A stretch of 64,000 nucleotides of DNA from Paenibacillus stellifer (GCF_000758685.1 NZ_CP009286.1:3874501-3938500), one strand, 5' to 3'; positions 15,845 through 25,051 are shown, counted from the stretch's first letter. Numbers and translations: made by a program. The notes: generated from the letters alone by a model not told the origin.

Positions 15845-16759
15845 CTACTTGCCCTTCTTTCTGGATTCATTGATGGAATAGATCATCAGACCGATGACTG
15901 TCACCACATAAGGCACCGTCGATACGAGCTCGGCCGGTATTTTGAACAGCTGCAGCACATTCGACATCGCTTCGGCGAACCCGAACAGAAACGAGGTCAG
16001 CGCCGTTCCGATCGTCGTGCTTCTGCCCATCGATTCCGCTGCAAGGGCAATCCAGCCTCTTCCCGCCGTCATATCCCGGGTGAAGAGCGACAGATAGCCC
16101 ATCGACATATAGGCTCCGCCCAGGCTTGCGAACAGGCCGCTCAGCAGGAGGGCAATGTACTGTGTGCGGACGACCTTGACACCAACGGACTGCGCTGCCT
16201 GCGGATTCTCGCCGACCGCCCGGATCTGCAGTCCAAGCGGCGTCCGCTTGAGCAGATAATATACCGCAGCGACAGCAATCAGCGACAGATAGGTCAGCAC
16301 ATGATGCCCCGAAAGAATAGGGCCGATAACCGGAATGTCCTTAATAAGCGGGATGTCGATGTTGGGCAGCACCTTGCTCGCTACGGATGAGGAGGTTCCC
16401 TTGTCGCCGGTGAGCAGGTACAGAACGAAGATCGTCCCTCCGGAAGCGAACGCATTGATCGCGATACCGCCCAGAATAATATGCGTCTTGAATTTCAGTG
16501 TGAAAAAAGCCAGCAGACCTGCGATCAGCACGCCGCCTGCGGCGGCTCCCAGCAGTCCCAGCCAGGCGCTTCCCGTGTAGGCGCTGAACAGAACGCCCAT
16601 AAGTGCGGAGGTTAACATGATGCCTTCCAGACCGATGTTGACAATGCCGGCTCTGTTGGAGATGAGCGCGCCCAGCGCTGCGAACAGGATTGGGGTCGTG
16701 ACCCGCAGAATGGAGAAGGCGAACTCGGTTGTGAAGATGGCGGCGAAAAAGTTACCCAT
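15845..16759 (-). CDS. Nucleoside-type ABC transporter permease (NupQ/YufQ-like)
   Basis: A 304-residue membrane permease of the branched-chain/ribose/nucleoside (BPD_transp_2) type with about eight to nine hydrophobic segments. Recognisable blocks are FAALGALISNRAGIVNIGLEGIML near the start and VGENPQAAQSVGVKV, the loop that contacts the ATPase, near residue 185. It overlaps the preceding permease gene by eight bases. Together with the BMP lipoprotein and the duplicated-domain ATPase it forms a complete importer of the BmpA/NupNOPQ class, which takes up purine and pyrimidine nucleosides. Confidence 0.9.
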   Translation of the reverse strand: MGNFFAAIFTTEFAFSILRVTTPILFAALGALISNRAGIVNIGLEGIMLTSALMGVLFSAYTGSAWLGLLGAAAGGVLIAGLLAFFTLKFKTHIILGGIAINAFASGGTIFVLYLLTGDKGTSSSVASKVLPNIDIPLIKDIPVIGPILSGHHVLTYLSLIAVAAVYYLLKRTPLGLQIRAVGENPQAAQSVGVKVVRTQYIALLLSGLFASLGGAYMSMGYLSLFTRDMTAGRGWIALAAESMGRSTTIGTALTSFLFGFAEAMSNVLQLFKIPAELVSTVPYVVTVIGLMIYSINESRKKGK

Positions 16760-17798
16760 TCTTCTGCGCCTCCTTCAGCAGCATTCTATTCTTCCAGAAT
16801 TTCAGGAATTGCTCTGCGGACACCAGGAGCAGAATTACCCCCTGGATAATGGAAATCATCTCGGCGGGAACATCGGACAATCTCGACATCATATCCGCCC
16901 CTACCCGGATGTAGGCAAGGAACAAGGCCGAACCGATAACCGCGAGCGGATTGTTCTTGGCCAGCATCGCCACAAGTGCGCCGTCCATGCCGTATCCCGG
17001 CAGGGATGTCCAGTCGAACCGGGTATGCATGCCCAGCACCTCCACCGATCCGCCGACTCCGGCGATAAATCCGGCCAGCAGATGGACGTATACGATAACT
17101 CTTCCAGTCTTGATTCCCGAGTATTCCGCGAACTCCCGGTTGGAGCCAGTCATCCGCAGCTCATATCCCCATTTGGTCTTGTACATGAACAGATGGGCGC
17201 CGACAATGCACAGCAGTACGATGATCAAGCCCGAATGGATGCGGGTCCCGGGAATAATGCGGCTGAGAACCGCATCGGGATTGAACTTGAATGAGGCCGT
17301 CTGGAACGCCGCCGCATCCCTGAGCTTGTAATTGAGCAGATACAGCCCGACTCCCAGCAAAATGCTGTTGAACATCAGCGAGGTCACCAGTTCGTTGGCG
17401 TTCCATTTCGCCTTGAGGATGCCGGGGATCGCCATAATCAGCGCACCTACAAGCCCTCCCGCGATAATAGCGACAGCGGGATGCAGGAATCCGAGGCCCG
17501 AACGAATGGCAATGGAGGCCGCCACCAGGCCGGAGAAATAGAATATCCCTTCAGCTCCCAGGTTGAACATGTTCATCTTGAACAGCAGAGCGAGCGACAC
17601 GCCCGCGAACATGAGCGGAATCGCCATCTCCACCACATTCCCCGCATGGGACAGAGAGGAGATCGGCTCATACAGGAAGATGAACATGGTATGCCATGGC
17701 TGTTCACTGACAAAAGAAATGATCAGAAGAGAAAGGAGGAGCGCAATAACGACAACCGCCAGCGTACGGAACCATTCGAAATATTTCAGCTTAAAAAT
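16752..17798 (-). CDS. Nucleoside-type ABC transporter permease (NupP/YufP-like), non-standard start codon
   Basis: The partner permease of the BMP-type importer, with NLGAEGIFYFSGL near the start and MTGSNREFAEYSGIK as ATPase contact loop. The first ATG is at 17687, but the in-frame sequence before it encodes an obvious first membrane helix (LKYFEWFRTLAVVVIALLLS) expected in this family. Upstream of that an in-frame TAA closes the frame, and no ATG, GTG or TTG lies between. A GGGGGG binding site is spaced 6 bases from ATT at 17798, which I take as the start; CTG at 17790 is the alternative. With ATT the gene overlaps the ATPase stop by eight bases, so translation is coupled. Confidence 0.8.
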   Translation of the reverse strand: MFKLKYFEWFRTLAVVVIALLLSLLIISFVSEQPWHTMFIFLYEPISSLSHAGNVVEMAIPLMFAGVSLALLFKMNMFNLGAEGIFYFSGLVAASIAIRSGLGFLHPAVAIIAGGLVGALIMAIPGILKAKWNANELVTSLMFNSILLGVGLYLLNYKLRDAAAFQTASFKFNPDAVLSRIIPGTRIHSGLIIVLLCIVGAHLFMYKTKWGYELRMTGSNREFAEYSGIKTGRVIVYVHLLAGFIAGVGGSVEVLGMHTRFDWTSLPGYGMDGALVAMLAKNNPLAVIGSALFLAYIRVGADMMSRLSDVPAEMISIIQGVILLLVSAEQFLKFWKNRMLLKEAQKNG

Positions 17799-19344
17799 GT
17801 TGAGCCCCCCTTATCTCTTCCTCATCCTGTCTCTTGATGCCCAGCATGAACAGTCCGAGTTCTTCTTCCGTAAGCTCAGAGGGACGGTCGAAATAGCCGA
17901 CGATTTCTCCTCCGTACATGACCGCCAGACTGTCGCTCAGCTCCAGAATCTCGTTCAGATCGGCGGAGATCAGCAGAATCGCGCATTTTTCCGCGCGCAG
18001 GTCGATCAGCTTCTGGTGGATCAGCTGCGCGGCGCCGACATCCACACCCCGTGTCGGCTGTTCGGCAATCAGCAGCCGAGGCTCCGTTGAGCTCTCCCGG
18101 GCGACGACCACCTTCTGCATATTGCCGCCGGACAGCATGCCGATCTCCTGGGCGGGACCCGATGCCTTGATGCGGAACGAGTCGATCAGACTCTCGGCAA
18201 GACGAAGCATCTTCTTCCGCTTCATGAACATCCCGCTGCTCCAATCCTTCTTCTTGAAAATGGTAGAGACCAGGTTGTCCACAATGCTGGCATCCTTGGC
18301 CGTCCCCTGTCTCATCCGGTCCTCCGGGATGTAAGAGACGCCGAGGCTCCGGATCGCTCCGATGTTAAACTGTCCGATATCCGCCCCGCCTACATGGACG
18401 GCGCCCGGTGGAGACTTCAACTGGCCAGTGATGGCCTGGACCAGTTCGGATTGCCCGTTGCCTTCGACTCCGGCAATGCCCAGGATTTCACCCTGGCGGA
18501 TCGAGAGCTGGACGGATTTCAACAGATCGTTGCCGTGCTCTCCTTTGAGCGACAAGTTTTTCACAGCCAGTACCGGCTCTCCATACTCATGCCGCTCTTT
18601 CTCATATTTCAGCACGACATCTCTTCCGACCATCAGGCGGGAAATTTCCTGCTCCGTAATATCCTGAACGCCGAAGACGCCTTCCGTTCTGCCGCCGCGC
18701 ATAATCGTAATCCGGTCGCATATGGCCTTGACTTCCTTAAGCTTATGGGAGATAAAGACGATGGTATGTCCGGCCTCCTTAAGCTGCTTCAGCTCCTGGA
18801 AGAGCTCTATCGTCTCCTGCGGCGTCAGCACAGCCGTCGGCTCGTCAAGAATCAGAATCTTCGCGCCGCGGACCAGAGCCTTCAGGATTTCCACCTTCTG
18901 CTTCATGCCTACGGACAAATCCCTGACCTTCAGTTCGGGGTCAACCGCGAGATTGTATTTGGCCGAGTATTCTTTGGTGATTCTGACGGCTTCGTTATAA
19001 TTGAAGGACACGCCTGTTCTCGGCTCCATTCCGAGAACCATGTTCTCGGCTACGGTGAAGGAAGGAATCAGCATGAAATGCTGATGGACCATTCCAATTC
19101 CGATGTCGATCGCATCCTGCGGAGAGCCTAGCCTAATCGCCTTCCCTCTCAGGAACATCTCGCCTTCGCTGGGCTCTTCCATCCCGAACAAGATCTTCAT
19201 GAGCGTCGATTTGCCGGCTCCATTCTCCCCGGCAAGCGCGTGAATTTCACCTTCATTCAAGCTAAAGTTCACGTTCCGGTTCGCGACCACGCCATTCGGA
19301 TATACCTTCATTACACCACGCATTTCCAGCAACGCCCCCATCAT
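17791..19344 (-). CDS. Nucleoside-type ABC transporter ATP-binding protein (two-domain)
   Basis: A 517-residue fused ATPase with two nucleotide-binding domains, as in NupO/YufO and RbsA. The first has Walker A GENGAGKST near residue 35, a DLSVGMKQKVEIL signature and LILDEPTAVLT Walker B. The second has the degenerate GVEGNGQSEL loop, MLSGGNMQKVVVARE and LLIAEQPTRGVDVG. The frame runs up to 19380, but AGGAGG with 6-base spacing supports the start at 19344. It energises the two permeases encoded directly downstream. Confidence 0.93.
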   Translation of the reverse strand: MMGALLEMRGVMKVYPNGVVANRNVNFSLNEGEIHALAGENGAGKSTLMKILFGMEEPSEGEMFLRGKAIRLGSPQDAIDIGIGMVHQHFMLIPSFTVAENMVLGMEPRTGVSFNYNEAVRITKEYSAKYNLAVDPELKVRDLSVGMKQKVEILKALVRGAKILILDEPTAVLTPQETIELFQELKQLKEAGHTIVFISHKLKEVKAICDRITIMRGGRTEGVFGVQDITEQEISRLMVGRDVVLKYEKERHEYGEPVLAVKNLSLKGEHGNDLLKSVQLSIRQGEILGIAGVEGNGQSELVQAITGQLKSPPGAVHVGGADIGQFNIGAIRSLGVSYIPEDRMRQGTAKDASIVDNLVSTIFKKKDWSSGMFMKRKKMLRLAESLIDSFRIKASGPAQEIGMLSGGNMQKVVVARESSTEPRLLIAEQPTRGVDVGAAQLIHQKLIDLRAEKCAILLISADLNEILELSDSLAVMYGGEIVGYFDRPSELTEEELGLFMLGIKRQDEEEIRGAQHF

Positions 19345-19398
19345 TCGCCGCCTCCTTCCTGCTGTTATTTCCGGATTCATTGAATCACGGATAGGGAT

Positions 19399-19430
19399 AA
19401 GGAGGAAATTCCGTACGGAATCTCCCCCTT
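19399..19430 (-). promoter_or_regulatory. Intercistronic hairpin after the binding-protein gene
   Basis: An imperfect hairpin around ATTCCGTACGGAAT with outer AAGG/CCTT-type pairing lies between the BMP lipoprotein and ATPase genes. There is no long T-run, so it more likely stabilises or partly attenuates the message, a usual way to make excess binding protein. Confidence 0.5.
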
Positions 19431-19453
19431 TGTGCTGCTTGATTTCAATGCGC

Positions 19454-20602
19454 TTATGGTTTTACAGCGTTGCGAATCTTCTCAACTTCCGATGTTTCCA
19501 TTTTGGATGCATCGCTGACCACGATCTCTTTGTTGATCAGCTTCTTCTCGATCTCTTCGATCTTCGCCTTCATTTCAGGAGTGAACGCAGCGTTGTAGAT
19601 ATCATTCTTGGCGATGCCTACCGCGCCTTCCGTGAAGCTAAGCGTTTCGCGCTTGCCGAACTCCAGAGTGCCTTCCTGATATTTTTTCACAGCCCGAAGG
19701 ATAGATTGGTCAATGTTCTTCATGGAAGAGGTCAGGATCAGGTTCGCCTTGTCCGGGTCGGTGCCCTTAACCATTTCAGCCTGGTCGGAGTCTACGCCGA
19801 TCGCGTATTTCTTCTTCTCCTTCGCGGCATCGAAGATGCCAAGACCCGTTCCGCCCGCCGCACCGAAGATAACGTCAGCGCCGGAATTGTACTGCACCAG
19901 CGACAGCTCCTTGCCCTTGGCCGGATCGCCGAAGTCGCCTGCGTACGAAGTGATTACTTTAATATCAGGTACGACATATTGAGCACCCTCTATGTAGCCT
20001 ACGAGGAAAGCGTTGATGCCCGGTACGTCCAGCCCGCCCAGAAATCCGATAATTTTCTCAGGGTTGGCATTAGGAAGATTGGAGGTGGTTGTCAGCGCCG
20101 CTGCCGCTCCGGCGAGGAAGGAAGCATCATTTACACGGTACCACATGGCATACACATTGTCCGGCACATCTTCGAAGTCGGTGTCAAAGTCGATGAATTT
20201 CTTCTCCGGATGCTCGGCCGCAATGGCGTGGAAGATTTCCGATGCGGTGGAGTTGCCCGAAATAATGAGGTCCCAATCCTGCTCGACAACATCCCGGTAG
20301 ATCGGCTCCCACTTCGTCTGGTCAGTTCCCATCTCGATGACTTTGGTTGTGGCTCCCAGCTGGTCCCGAACCAATTCAAGACCTCTGTTCGCCGAATCCA
20401 GGAATGATTTATCGCCCAAGTTGCCGGGAATCAGCAGGACTACTTTCAGTTTGTCCCCATCTTTAGAGGCAGCCGCTTCGGAAGCGGCCGGAGCATTGCT
20501 GCTGGTAGCTGCTGTGTTGCCGGTGGCGGAATTGCCCGAGCCTGAACAAGCGGTCAGAATAACAAGCATGAGTACACTTACCAGAGCCAGCATTTTCTTC
20601 AT
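19454..20602 (-). CDS. BMP-family nucleoside-binding lipoprotein
   Basis: A 382-residue substrate-binding lipoprotein of the BMP family (BmpA, TmpC, PnrA, NupN), which bind nucleosides. The N-terminus MKKMLALVSVLMLVILTAC is a type II signal with lipobox LTAC. The mature protein has VLLIPGNLGDKSFLDSANRGL at its start, WDLIISGNSTASEI, the FLGGLDVPGINAFLVGYIEGA block, VIFGAAGGTGLGIFDAAKE and IGVDSDQAE, all typical of the family. A short Ser/Ala-rich linker follows the lipidated Cys. It lies directly after the BtpA-like gene and before the ATPase gene. Confidence 0.94.
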   Translation of the reverse strand: MKKMLALVSVLMLVILTACSGSGNSATGNTAATSSNAPAASEAAASKDGDKLKVVLLIPGNLGDKSFLDSANRGLELVRDQLGATTKVIEMGTDQTKWEPIYRDVVEQDWDLIISGNSTASEIFHAIAAEHPEKKFIDFDTDFEDVPDNVYAMWYRVNDASFLAGAAAALTTTSNLPNANPEKIIGFLGGLDVPGINAFLVGYIEGAQYVVPDIKVITSYAGDFGDPAKGKELSLVQYNSGADVIFGAAGGTGLGIFDAAKEKKKYAIGVDSDQAEMVKGTDPDKANLILTSSMKNIDQSILRAVKKYQEGTLEFGKRETLSFTEGAVGIAKNDIYNAAFTPEMKAKIEEIEKKLINKEIVVSDASKMETSEVEKIRNAVKP

Positions 20603-20659
20603 AAAAATATCCCCTTCTTCGCCTTAAATTTGTGATGGCTTGGACGTTGACCAGTCAAT

Positions 20660-21466
20660 CTATCCTCTAAACCGTTTCACCTTATCCATGAAAATCCGTA
20701 CCCGGCTCTCATCCACCAGGTTGTCGAACTTTCCGTCCACCTTAAAGGTGGTGCCTACCACGGCTCCATCCGCGATGGTCAGCTGCCGCTCGATATTATC
20801 CACGGTGCAGCCTGTGTTGCAGAACACCACCGTCTCCGGGACCGCATCCTTCACTCTGGAGAGAACCTCGCTGCTGGTTTCCGCCCCGGCCGTCAAGCCT
20901 GACACGCACAAGGCGTCGGGTCTGTTGTTGAATACTGTCGATTTGGCAATATCTATGATGTCTCTGTCTCCCAGATAAGCCGAAGCCTCGGGTACGATGT
21001 TGAACAGGATTTTCAGATCATGGGCTCCAAGCTCCGTCTTGTGGCGGATCGTCTGTCCGACGTTCGTATTCCATAAGCCGAAGTCGCTGGCGTAGACTCC
21101 CGTGATGATCTCCCGGATGAAGCTTGCGTCGGTGGCGACTGCCAGATCAATCGATGCAATCGGGTCCCATAGTACGTTGACGCCAAAGGGGATTCGGATA
21201 TCCCGCTTCAGCTCCCCGATCACCCGGGCCATGGCGGCTGTTGTCTCGGGTCTCACCTTTGTCAGATAAGGCAGGCTGAATTCATTCGAGAACATCACAG
21301 CGTCTACCCCGCCGTTCTGCAGTCCCATCAGATCCTGTCTGGCTAATTCTACTACCCGGTCCATGCCGCCTTCGCGTTCATAGAAAGGGTCTCCCGGTAA
21401 AGCGCGAATATGGCACATGGCAATAATCGGCTTTATCGTTCCAAACGTTTGTTTAATCCATTCCAT
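20660..21466 (-). CDS. BtpA/SgcQ-family TIM-barrel protein
   Basis: A 268-residue BtpA/SgcQ-family protein, a TIM-barrel group of unclear function seen with sugar- and nucleoside-uptake operons such as E. coli sgc. Matching blocks are PIIAMCHIRALPGDP at the start, GGVDAVMFSNEFSLPY, FGVNVLWDPIASIDLAVATDA, DALCVSGLTAG and ADGAVVGTTFK near the end. The upstream extension to 21526 is ignored because GGAGG is placed for the ATG at 21466. It is the first gene behind the 21.57 kb promoter. The fold suggests binding of a sugar phosphate or nucleoside-derived phosphate, but that is inference. Confidence 0.85.
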   Translation of the reverse strand: MEWIKQTFGTIKPIIAMCHIRALPGDPFYEREGGMDRVVELARQDLMGLQNGGVDAVMFSNEFSLPYLTKVRPETTAAMARVIGELKRDIRIPFGVNVLWDPIASIDLAVATDASFIREIITGVYASDFGLWNTNVGQTIRHKTELGAHDLKILFNIVPEASAYLGDRDIIDIAKSTVFNNRPDALCVSGLTAGAETSSEVLSRVKDAVPETVVFCNTGCTVDNIERQLTIADGAVVGTTFKVDGKFDNLVDESRVRIFMDKVKRFRG

Positions 21467-21568
21467 AATTTTGACTCCTCCGTCGTGGTGTATCGGGTGA
21501 AGACAACTGTTTCGGCCTCGCCCCATCGTGTCAGATAAAATAACATATTGCTTTATTAATTTAACGCA

Positions 21569-21598
21569 ATTATAGCGACAACTTTCTGATCACGTCAA
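21569..21598 (-). promoter_or_regulatory. Sigma-A-type promoter for the transporter/microcompartment operon
   Basis: On the minus strand TTGACG (21593-21598) and TATAAT (21569-21574) are separated by 18 bases. It lies about 100 bases upstream of the BtpA-like gene in a very AT-rich spacer and would drive the long operon down to 4.1 kb. Confidence 0.75.
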
Positions 21599-21602
21599 GA
21601 AC

Positions 21603-21625
21603 TTTTGTGATAATTTATTTATTTT
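21603..21625. promoter_or_regulatory. Candidate DeoR-family operator at the operon promoter
   Basis: The stretch TTTTGTGATAATTTATTTAT resembles both copies of the TATGATC-TTTAT repeat found at 26186-26223. It sits just upstream of the -35 box, where a repressor or activator could act. The DeoR-type regulator encoded next door is the obvious candidate ligand; this is inference. Confidence 0.4.
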
Positions 21626-21694
21626 TATTTTCTTTTTATTATCTTTCATGGTTTTTCAATTGATTTCCAACAGAAGAAAAATCACACAAAAAAA

Positions 21695-21753
21695 CCGTGA
21701 AAAAACGCTGAATCCCTTGATAAATCAAGAAATTTCCCAGCATTTTTTCACGG
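21695..21753 (-). terminator. Long hairpin after the DeoR-type regulator gene
   Basis: Arms CCGTGAAAAAACGCTG and CAGCATTTTTTCACGG pair almost perfectly across an inner CTTGAT/ATCAAG stem. It begins 18 bases beyond the regulator stop codon and probably terminates the M42-FGGY-DeoD-DeoR transcript before the next promoter. Confidence 0.65.
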
Positions 21754-21770
21754 CAGCCTACAGAACCGCA

Positions 21771-22532
21771 TTATTCAGCAATCAGAACCTCAACGCCAAT
21801 CTTTTCCAATTCCAACCTAAAACGATCATCAATTCGATTTGTTATTAATTTATTAATTCTGGAAATTTCACACAGGTAACAAAATACTTTTGTGTTATGT
21901 TTGCTATCATCCGTAACCATAATTACTTCTTCGGCGGCATCAATCATGGCCTTCTTGGCAGGCACTTCTTCCCTGGTCCGGTTGGAGATCCCGAATTCCA
22001 GATCGATCGCGTCGCAGCCCAGAAAGGTTTTGTTCACATGAACTTTTTTGAAAAATTCAACTGTCTGATCACCGACAAGGGTATACACGGAATCGCTGAG
22101 CGCGCCGCCTGAAACCATCAGCTTCACGTTGGGCTTCATCGCCACTTCCATCGAGATTTTGATATCATTGGTCAGCACGGTGATATCCTGCGTCTTCATG
22201 CTCTTGGCGATTTCCAGCGTGGTGGAGCCTGCGTCGAAGACAACAATGTCGCCCTCTTCAATCAGACTGGCAGCAAGAGCTCCAATCTTCTTCTTCGCTT
22301 CGGAATTCGCCTCGAACTTGCTGGCGATCGGAATCTCGTAGGCGAACTTGTTCATGATGGACATGACGCCGCCATGAGTCTTGACGACAAGCCCCTTCTC
22401 CGCCAATTCATCCAGATCCCGTCTGATCGTGACTTTGGACACCTCGAACTGCTCGCTCAGTTCTTTGACGTTGGCTTTCTTCTTGCGGTTGATATACTCG
22501 AGAATTTTCTCAACGCGTTCAATTTGGAACAC
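21771..22532 (-). CDS. DeoR/GlpR-family transcriptional regulator
   Basis: A 253-residue DeoR-family regulator: an N-terminal winged helix-turn-helix (RVEKILEYINRKKKANVKELSEQ followed by FEVSKVTIRRDLDELAEKG and VKTHGGV) and a C-terminal sugar-phosphate sensor domain with the family blocks IVVFDAGSTTLEIAKSM, VLTNDIKISMEV and TFLGCDAIDLEFGISN. Such regulators usually respond to phosphorylated sugars, here perhaps a pentose phosphate made by DeoD and the FGGY kinase. It is the last gene of the M42-FGGY-DeoD-DeoR group and lies next to the operon promoter and its operator-like repeats, so it is the likely local regulator. Confidence 0.92.
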   Translation of the reverse strand: MFQIERVEKILEYINRKKKANVKELSEQFEVSKVTIRRDLDELAEKGLVVKTHGGVMSIMNKFAYEIPIASKFEANSEAKKKIGALAASLIEEGDIVVFDAGSTTLEIAKSMKTQDITVLTNDIKISMEVAMKPNVKLMVSGGALSDSVYTLVGDQTVEFFKKVHVNKTFLGCDAIDLEFGISNRTREEVPAKKAMIDAAEEVIMVTDDSKHNTKVFCYLCEISRINKLITNRIDDRFRLELEKIGVEVLIAE

Positions 22533-22554
22533 GGTTCATCCCCCTCCACAAGTG

Positions 22555-23262
22555 TCAGGCCAGAGCAAGGGCAATCTGCATCATGCCCGTGAAGGTCTGC
22601 TCCCGCTCTGCGGCCGTCGTCGGCTTCTCTCCCGGCTTGTCCGAGATCGTGACCATGCACAGCGCGTGCTTGCCGGCTCTGGCGGCATTCATATACAGGG
22701 CAGCAGCCTCCATCTCGGACGCAAGCACACCCATTTTAAGCCAGCCTTCATCATGCTCCTTGGCATTGTCGCAGTAGAAGACGTCACCTGACATAATGTT
22801 GCCCACTCTTACCGGCAGCCCAAGCTCCTTGGCCGCTTCCACAGCCTTGCTGAGCAGCTCGTAGCTGGCAATCGGGGCGAACGTGCCGGGCAGATTGAAG
22901 CTTTTGGCATAATTAGAGTCCGTACACGCCCCCATGCCGATAATAATATCACGCATCTTCACATCCGGCTGAATGGCGCCCGACGAGCCGATACGAATAA
23001 TGTTGTCCACATCATAGAAATTGAACAGCTCATACGAATAGATCCCCATCGAAGGCATACCCATCCCATGGCCCATTACCGAGACGCGCTTTCCTTTATA
23101 CGTTCCCGTGTACCCCAGCATGTTGCGGACTTCATTGAAGCATACCGGGTTGTCCAGAAAATTCTCGGCGATAAACTTGGCCCGCAGCGGGTCCCCGGGC
23201 ATCAGAACCGTCTTGGCGATATCTCCCGGCGAGGCTGTAATATGCGGTGTTGGCGTTGACAT
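22555..23262 (-). CDS. deoD: Purine-nucleoside phosphorylase (DeoD type)
   Basis: Hexameric DeoD-type purine nucleoside phosphorylase that splits purine nucleosides with phosphate into base and ribose-1-phosphate. The family start SPGDIAKTVLMPGDPLRAKFIAENFL, GHGMGMPSMGIYSYEL, RIGSSGAIQPDVKMRDIIIG, the GVLASEMEAAALY segment that binds ribose and VTISD near the end are all present; the 235-residue length is normal. GGAGGG is spaced for the ATG at 23262 rather than the one at 23277. It links the nucleoside importer to the adenine-deaminase-family enzyme and supports a nucleoside as the operon substrate. Confidence 0.95.
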   Translation of the reverse strand: MSTPTPHITASPGDIAKTVLMPGDPLRAKFIAENFLDNPVCFNEVRNMLGYTGTYKGKRVSVMGHGMGMPSMGIYSYELFNFYDVDNIIRIGSSGAIQPDVKMRDIIIGMGACTDSNYAKSFNLPGTFAPIASYELLSKAVEAAKELGLPVRVGNIMSGDVFYCDNAKEHDEGWLKMGVLASEMEAAALYMNAARAGKHALCMVTISDKPGEKPTTAAEREQTFTGMMQIALALA

Positions 23263-23277
23263 AGTGAATCCCTCCAT

Positions 23278-23473
23278 GTTGTGTAATTCCCGTATTGTAA
23301 TTGCCGTCTCATGATTGGCTGTATTGTGAACGATTGTATTGTGCTTGGTTGTAACTTGACTGGCTTGCTCGGTTACGCGATTGCTGCGATTCCGGGCTGC
23401 TATAATTCCGGATTATTCCCTTTTGATTTCTCGGTTCCTGGTTACTGCGATTCCAGGTCATAGCGATTCCATG
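23278..23473. repeat. Degenerate short repeats between the FGGY kinase and deoD
   Basis: This 196-base spacer contains irregular copies of ATTGTATTGTG-like and GCGATTCC-like units, and no gene or clear terminator. It looks like a slippage-derived spacer within the operon. Confidence 0.45.
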
Positions 23474-25012
23474 TCACTGCTGCTCCTGATCCGATTCGGC
23501 CAGAGACTGAAGATAAATATCCGTCGTCTCATGCATCCAGTCTTTGAAGCCGGGATAAATTTTGCGGTACTGTTCAAAAATGCGTCTGTACTTGCGGTGC
23601 GCCTCGGGATTCGGAGTGATGACCTTCTCCAGCTTGACCATCGCCTTGGTCGCCTCCGCCAATCCCGGATAGATTCCAGCCGCCACAGCCACAGTGATCG
23701 CACAGCCGAGACATGGCGCCTGCCGGTCCTGCGGCACGTTCACTGTCACATTGCTGACGTCCGCATGAATTTGCATGAACACATCGGACTGCGACGTGCC
23801 GCCTGCAATATTGATCTCCTGAACGGGAAAGCCGCTGTCTCTGAACTGTACCAAAAGATTCTCCGTGCCGAAGGCAATTCCCTCCATAAGCGCACGGTAC
23901 ATATGCGCACGGGTGTGATTGAGCGAGAGTCCATAGAACATGCCCCTGACCTTCGAATCGAGATAAGGATGGCGGTTGCCCTGCCAGTAATCCAGCACTA
24001 TGAGTCCCTCTGATCCCGGTTCAAGCTCTGCGGCCTGACGGTTCAGATAATCAAATACGCCTTCTTCCACATCCTCCAGATCGCGGCAAAATTCCCGCCG
24101 GAACCAGCTGAGAATCGAGCCCGACGAGACCTGGCCCCTGTAGGAGGTATAATAGCCCGGAATCAGATGATCCGGTCCCGTATTGATCAAGCCTTCATTA
24201 AACAGAGCTTCATCCGTCAGCGCCATAGCCAGATTCGAGGAGCCTGTAATGAGCGCAAGCTTACCCGGTTCGCTTACCCCCATCCCCAGAATGGCGATGG
24301 AAGAATCGATGCCGCCCTGCGCCACCAGCGTATGATACCCGAGGCCAAGCTCATCCGCCGCCTCTTTTGTCAGCGTTCCAATCGCGTCTCCTACTGCATA
24401 CACATGCCCGTCCGGGAATTTGGACACCGCCTCCTCCAGGCCGATCGTATTGTAGAAATCCTCTGCGAACGCTCCGTCGCGGGCATTGTACCCCCAGTTG
24501 CAGGAGTTGTTGATGTTGATGGACCAGATCCCCGTCAGACGATATGTGAGCCAATCCTGGTATTCGCAAAAGACCTCCGCCTTCTCGTAGTTCTCCTTCT
24601 CATGGCGCTTCACCCAGAGCAGCTTGCCCGGCATCCATTCCGCCGACAGCTTCGCTCCCGTCAATGCCTCGATCTCATTCACTTCCTGCGAAGCGCGGAC
24701 ATCCATCCAGATCAGACAATCCCTCACCGGAGTCCCGTCGAGCATGCTCAGGACCACGCTGCAGCTGGTCGTCGCCGTACTGATGCCAATAATCCGGTCC
24801 TTGGTTATGCCCGTCTCCGCCATGCCTTTGGCCAAGCTTGCCTTAAGGGCGTTCCACCAATCCTCAGGCGACTGCTCCGCCCATCCGGTATGTAAATGGG
24901 TTGTCCGATATTCGGTCGCCGCGAATCCCAGGGAATTCCCCTGCAAATCGTAGAATCCTACGCGAATGCTTCCTGTGCCTCCATCAATACCGACCAGCAC
25001 ATCCCGTTCCAT
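23474..25012 (-). CDS. FGGY-family carbohydrate kinase
   Basis: A 512-residue sugar kinase of the FGGY family (xylulokinase/ribulokinase relatives). The N-terminal phosphate loop VGIDGGTGSIRVGFYD, the WAEQSPEDWW block, the FGGY signature-like region HTLVAQGGIDSSIAILG near 255 and the C-terminal AGGTSQSDVFMQIHADV adenosine site are present, so both actin-like domains are complete. GTGAAGGA precedes the ATG at 25012. The exact sugar is unknown: FGGY kinases act on pentuloses, glycerol and others. Beside DeoD it may phosphorylate a pentose or pentulose released from the nucleoside. Confidence 0.88.
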   Translation of the reverse strand: MERDVLVGIDGGTGSIRVGFYDLQGNSLGFAATEYRTTHLHTGWAEQSPEDWWNALKASLAKGMAETGITKDRIIGISTATTSCSVVLSMLDGTPVRDCLIWMDVRASQEVNEIEALTGAKLSAEWMPGKLLWVKRHEKENYEKAEVFCEYQDWLTYRLTGIWSININNSCNWGYNARDGAFAEDFYNTIGLEEAVSKFPDGHVYAVGDAIGTLTKEAADELGLGYHTLVAQGGIDSSIAILGMGVSEPGKLALITGSSNLAMALTDEALFNEGLINTGPDHLIPGYYTSYRGQVSSGSILSWFRREFCRDLEDVEEGVFDYLNRQAAELEPGSEGLIVLDYWQGNRHPYLDSKVRGMFYGLSLNHTRAHMYRALMEGIAFGTENLLVQFRDSGFPVQEINIAGGTSQSDVFMQIHADVSNVTVNVPQDRQAPCLGCAITVAVAAGIYPGLAEATKAMVKLEKVITPNPEAHRKYRRIFEQYRKIYPGFKDWMHETTDIYLQSLAESDQEQQ

Positions 25013-25051
25013 TCCTTCACCCCTTATCCTGTTCACACATGAAGCGTCCTT

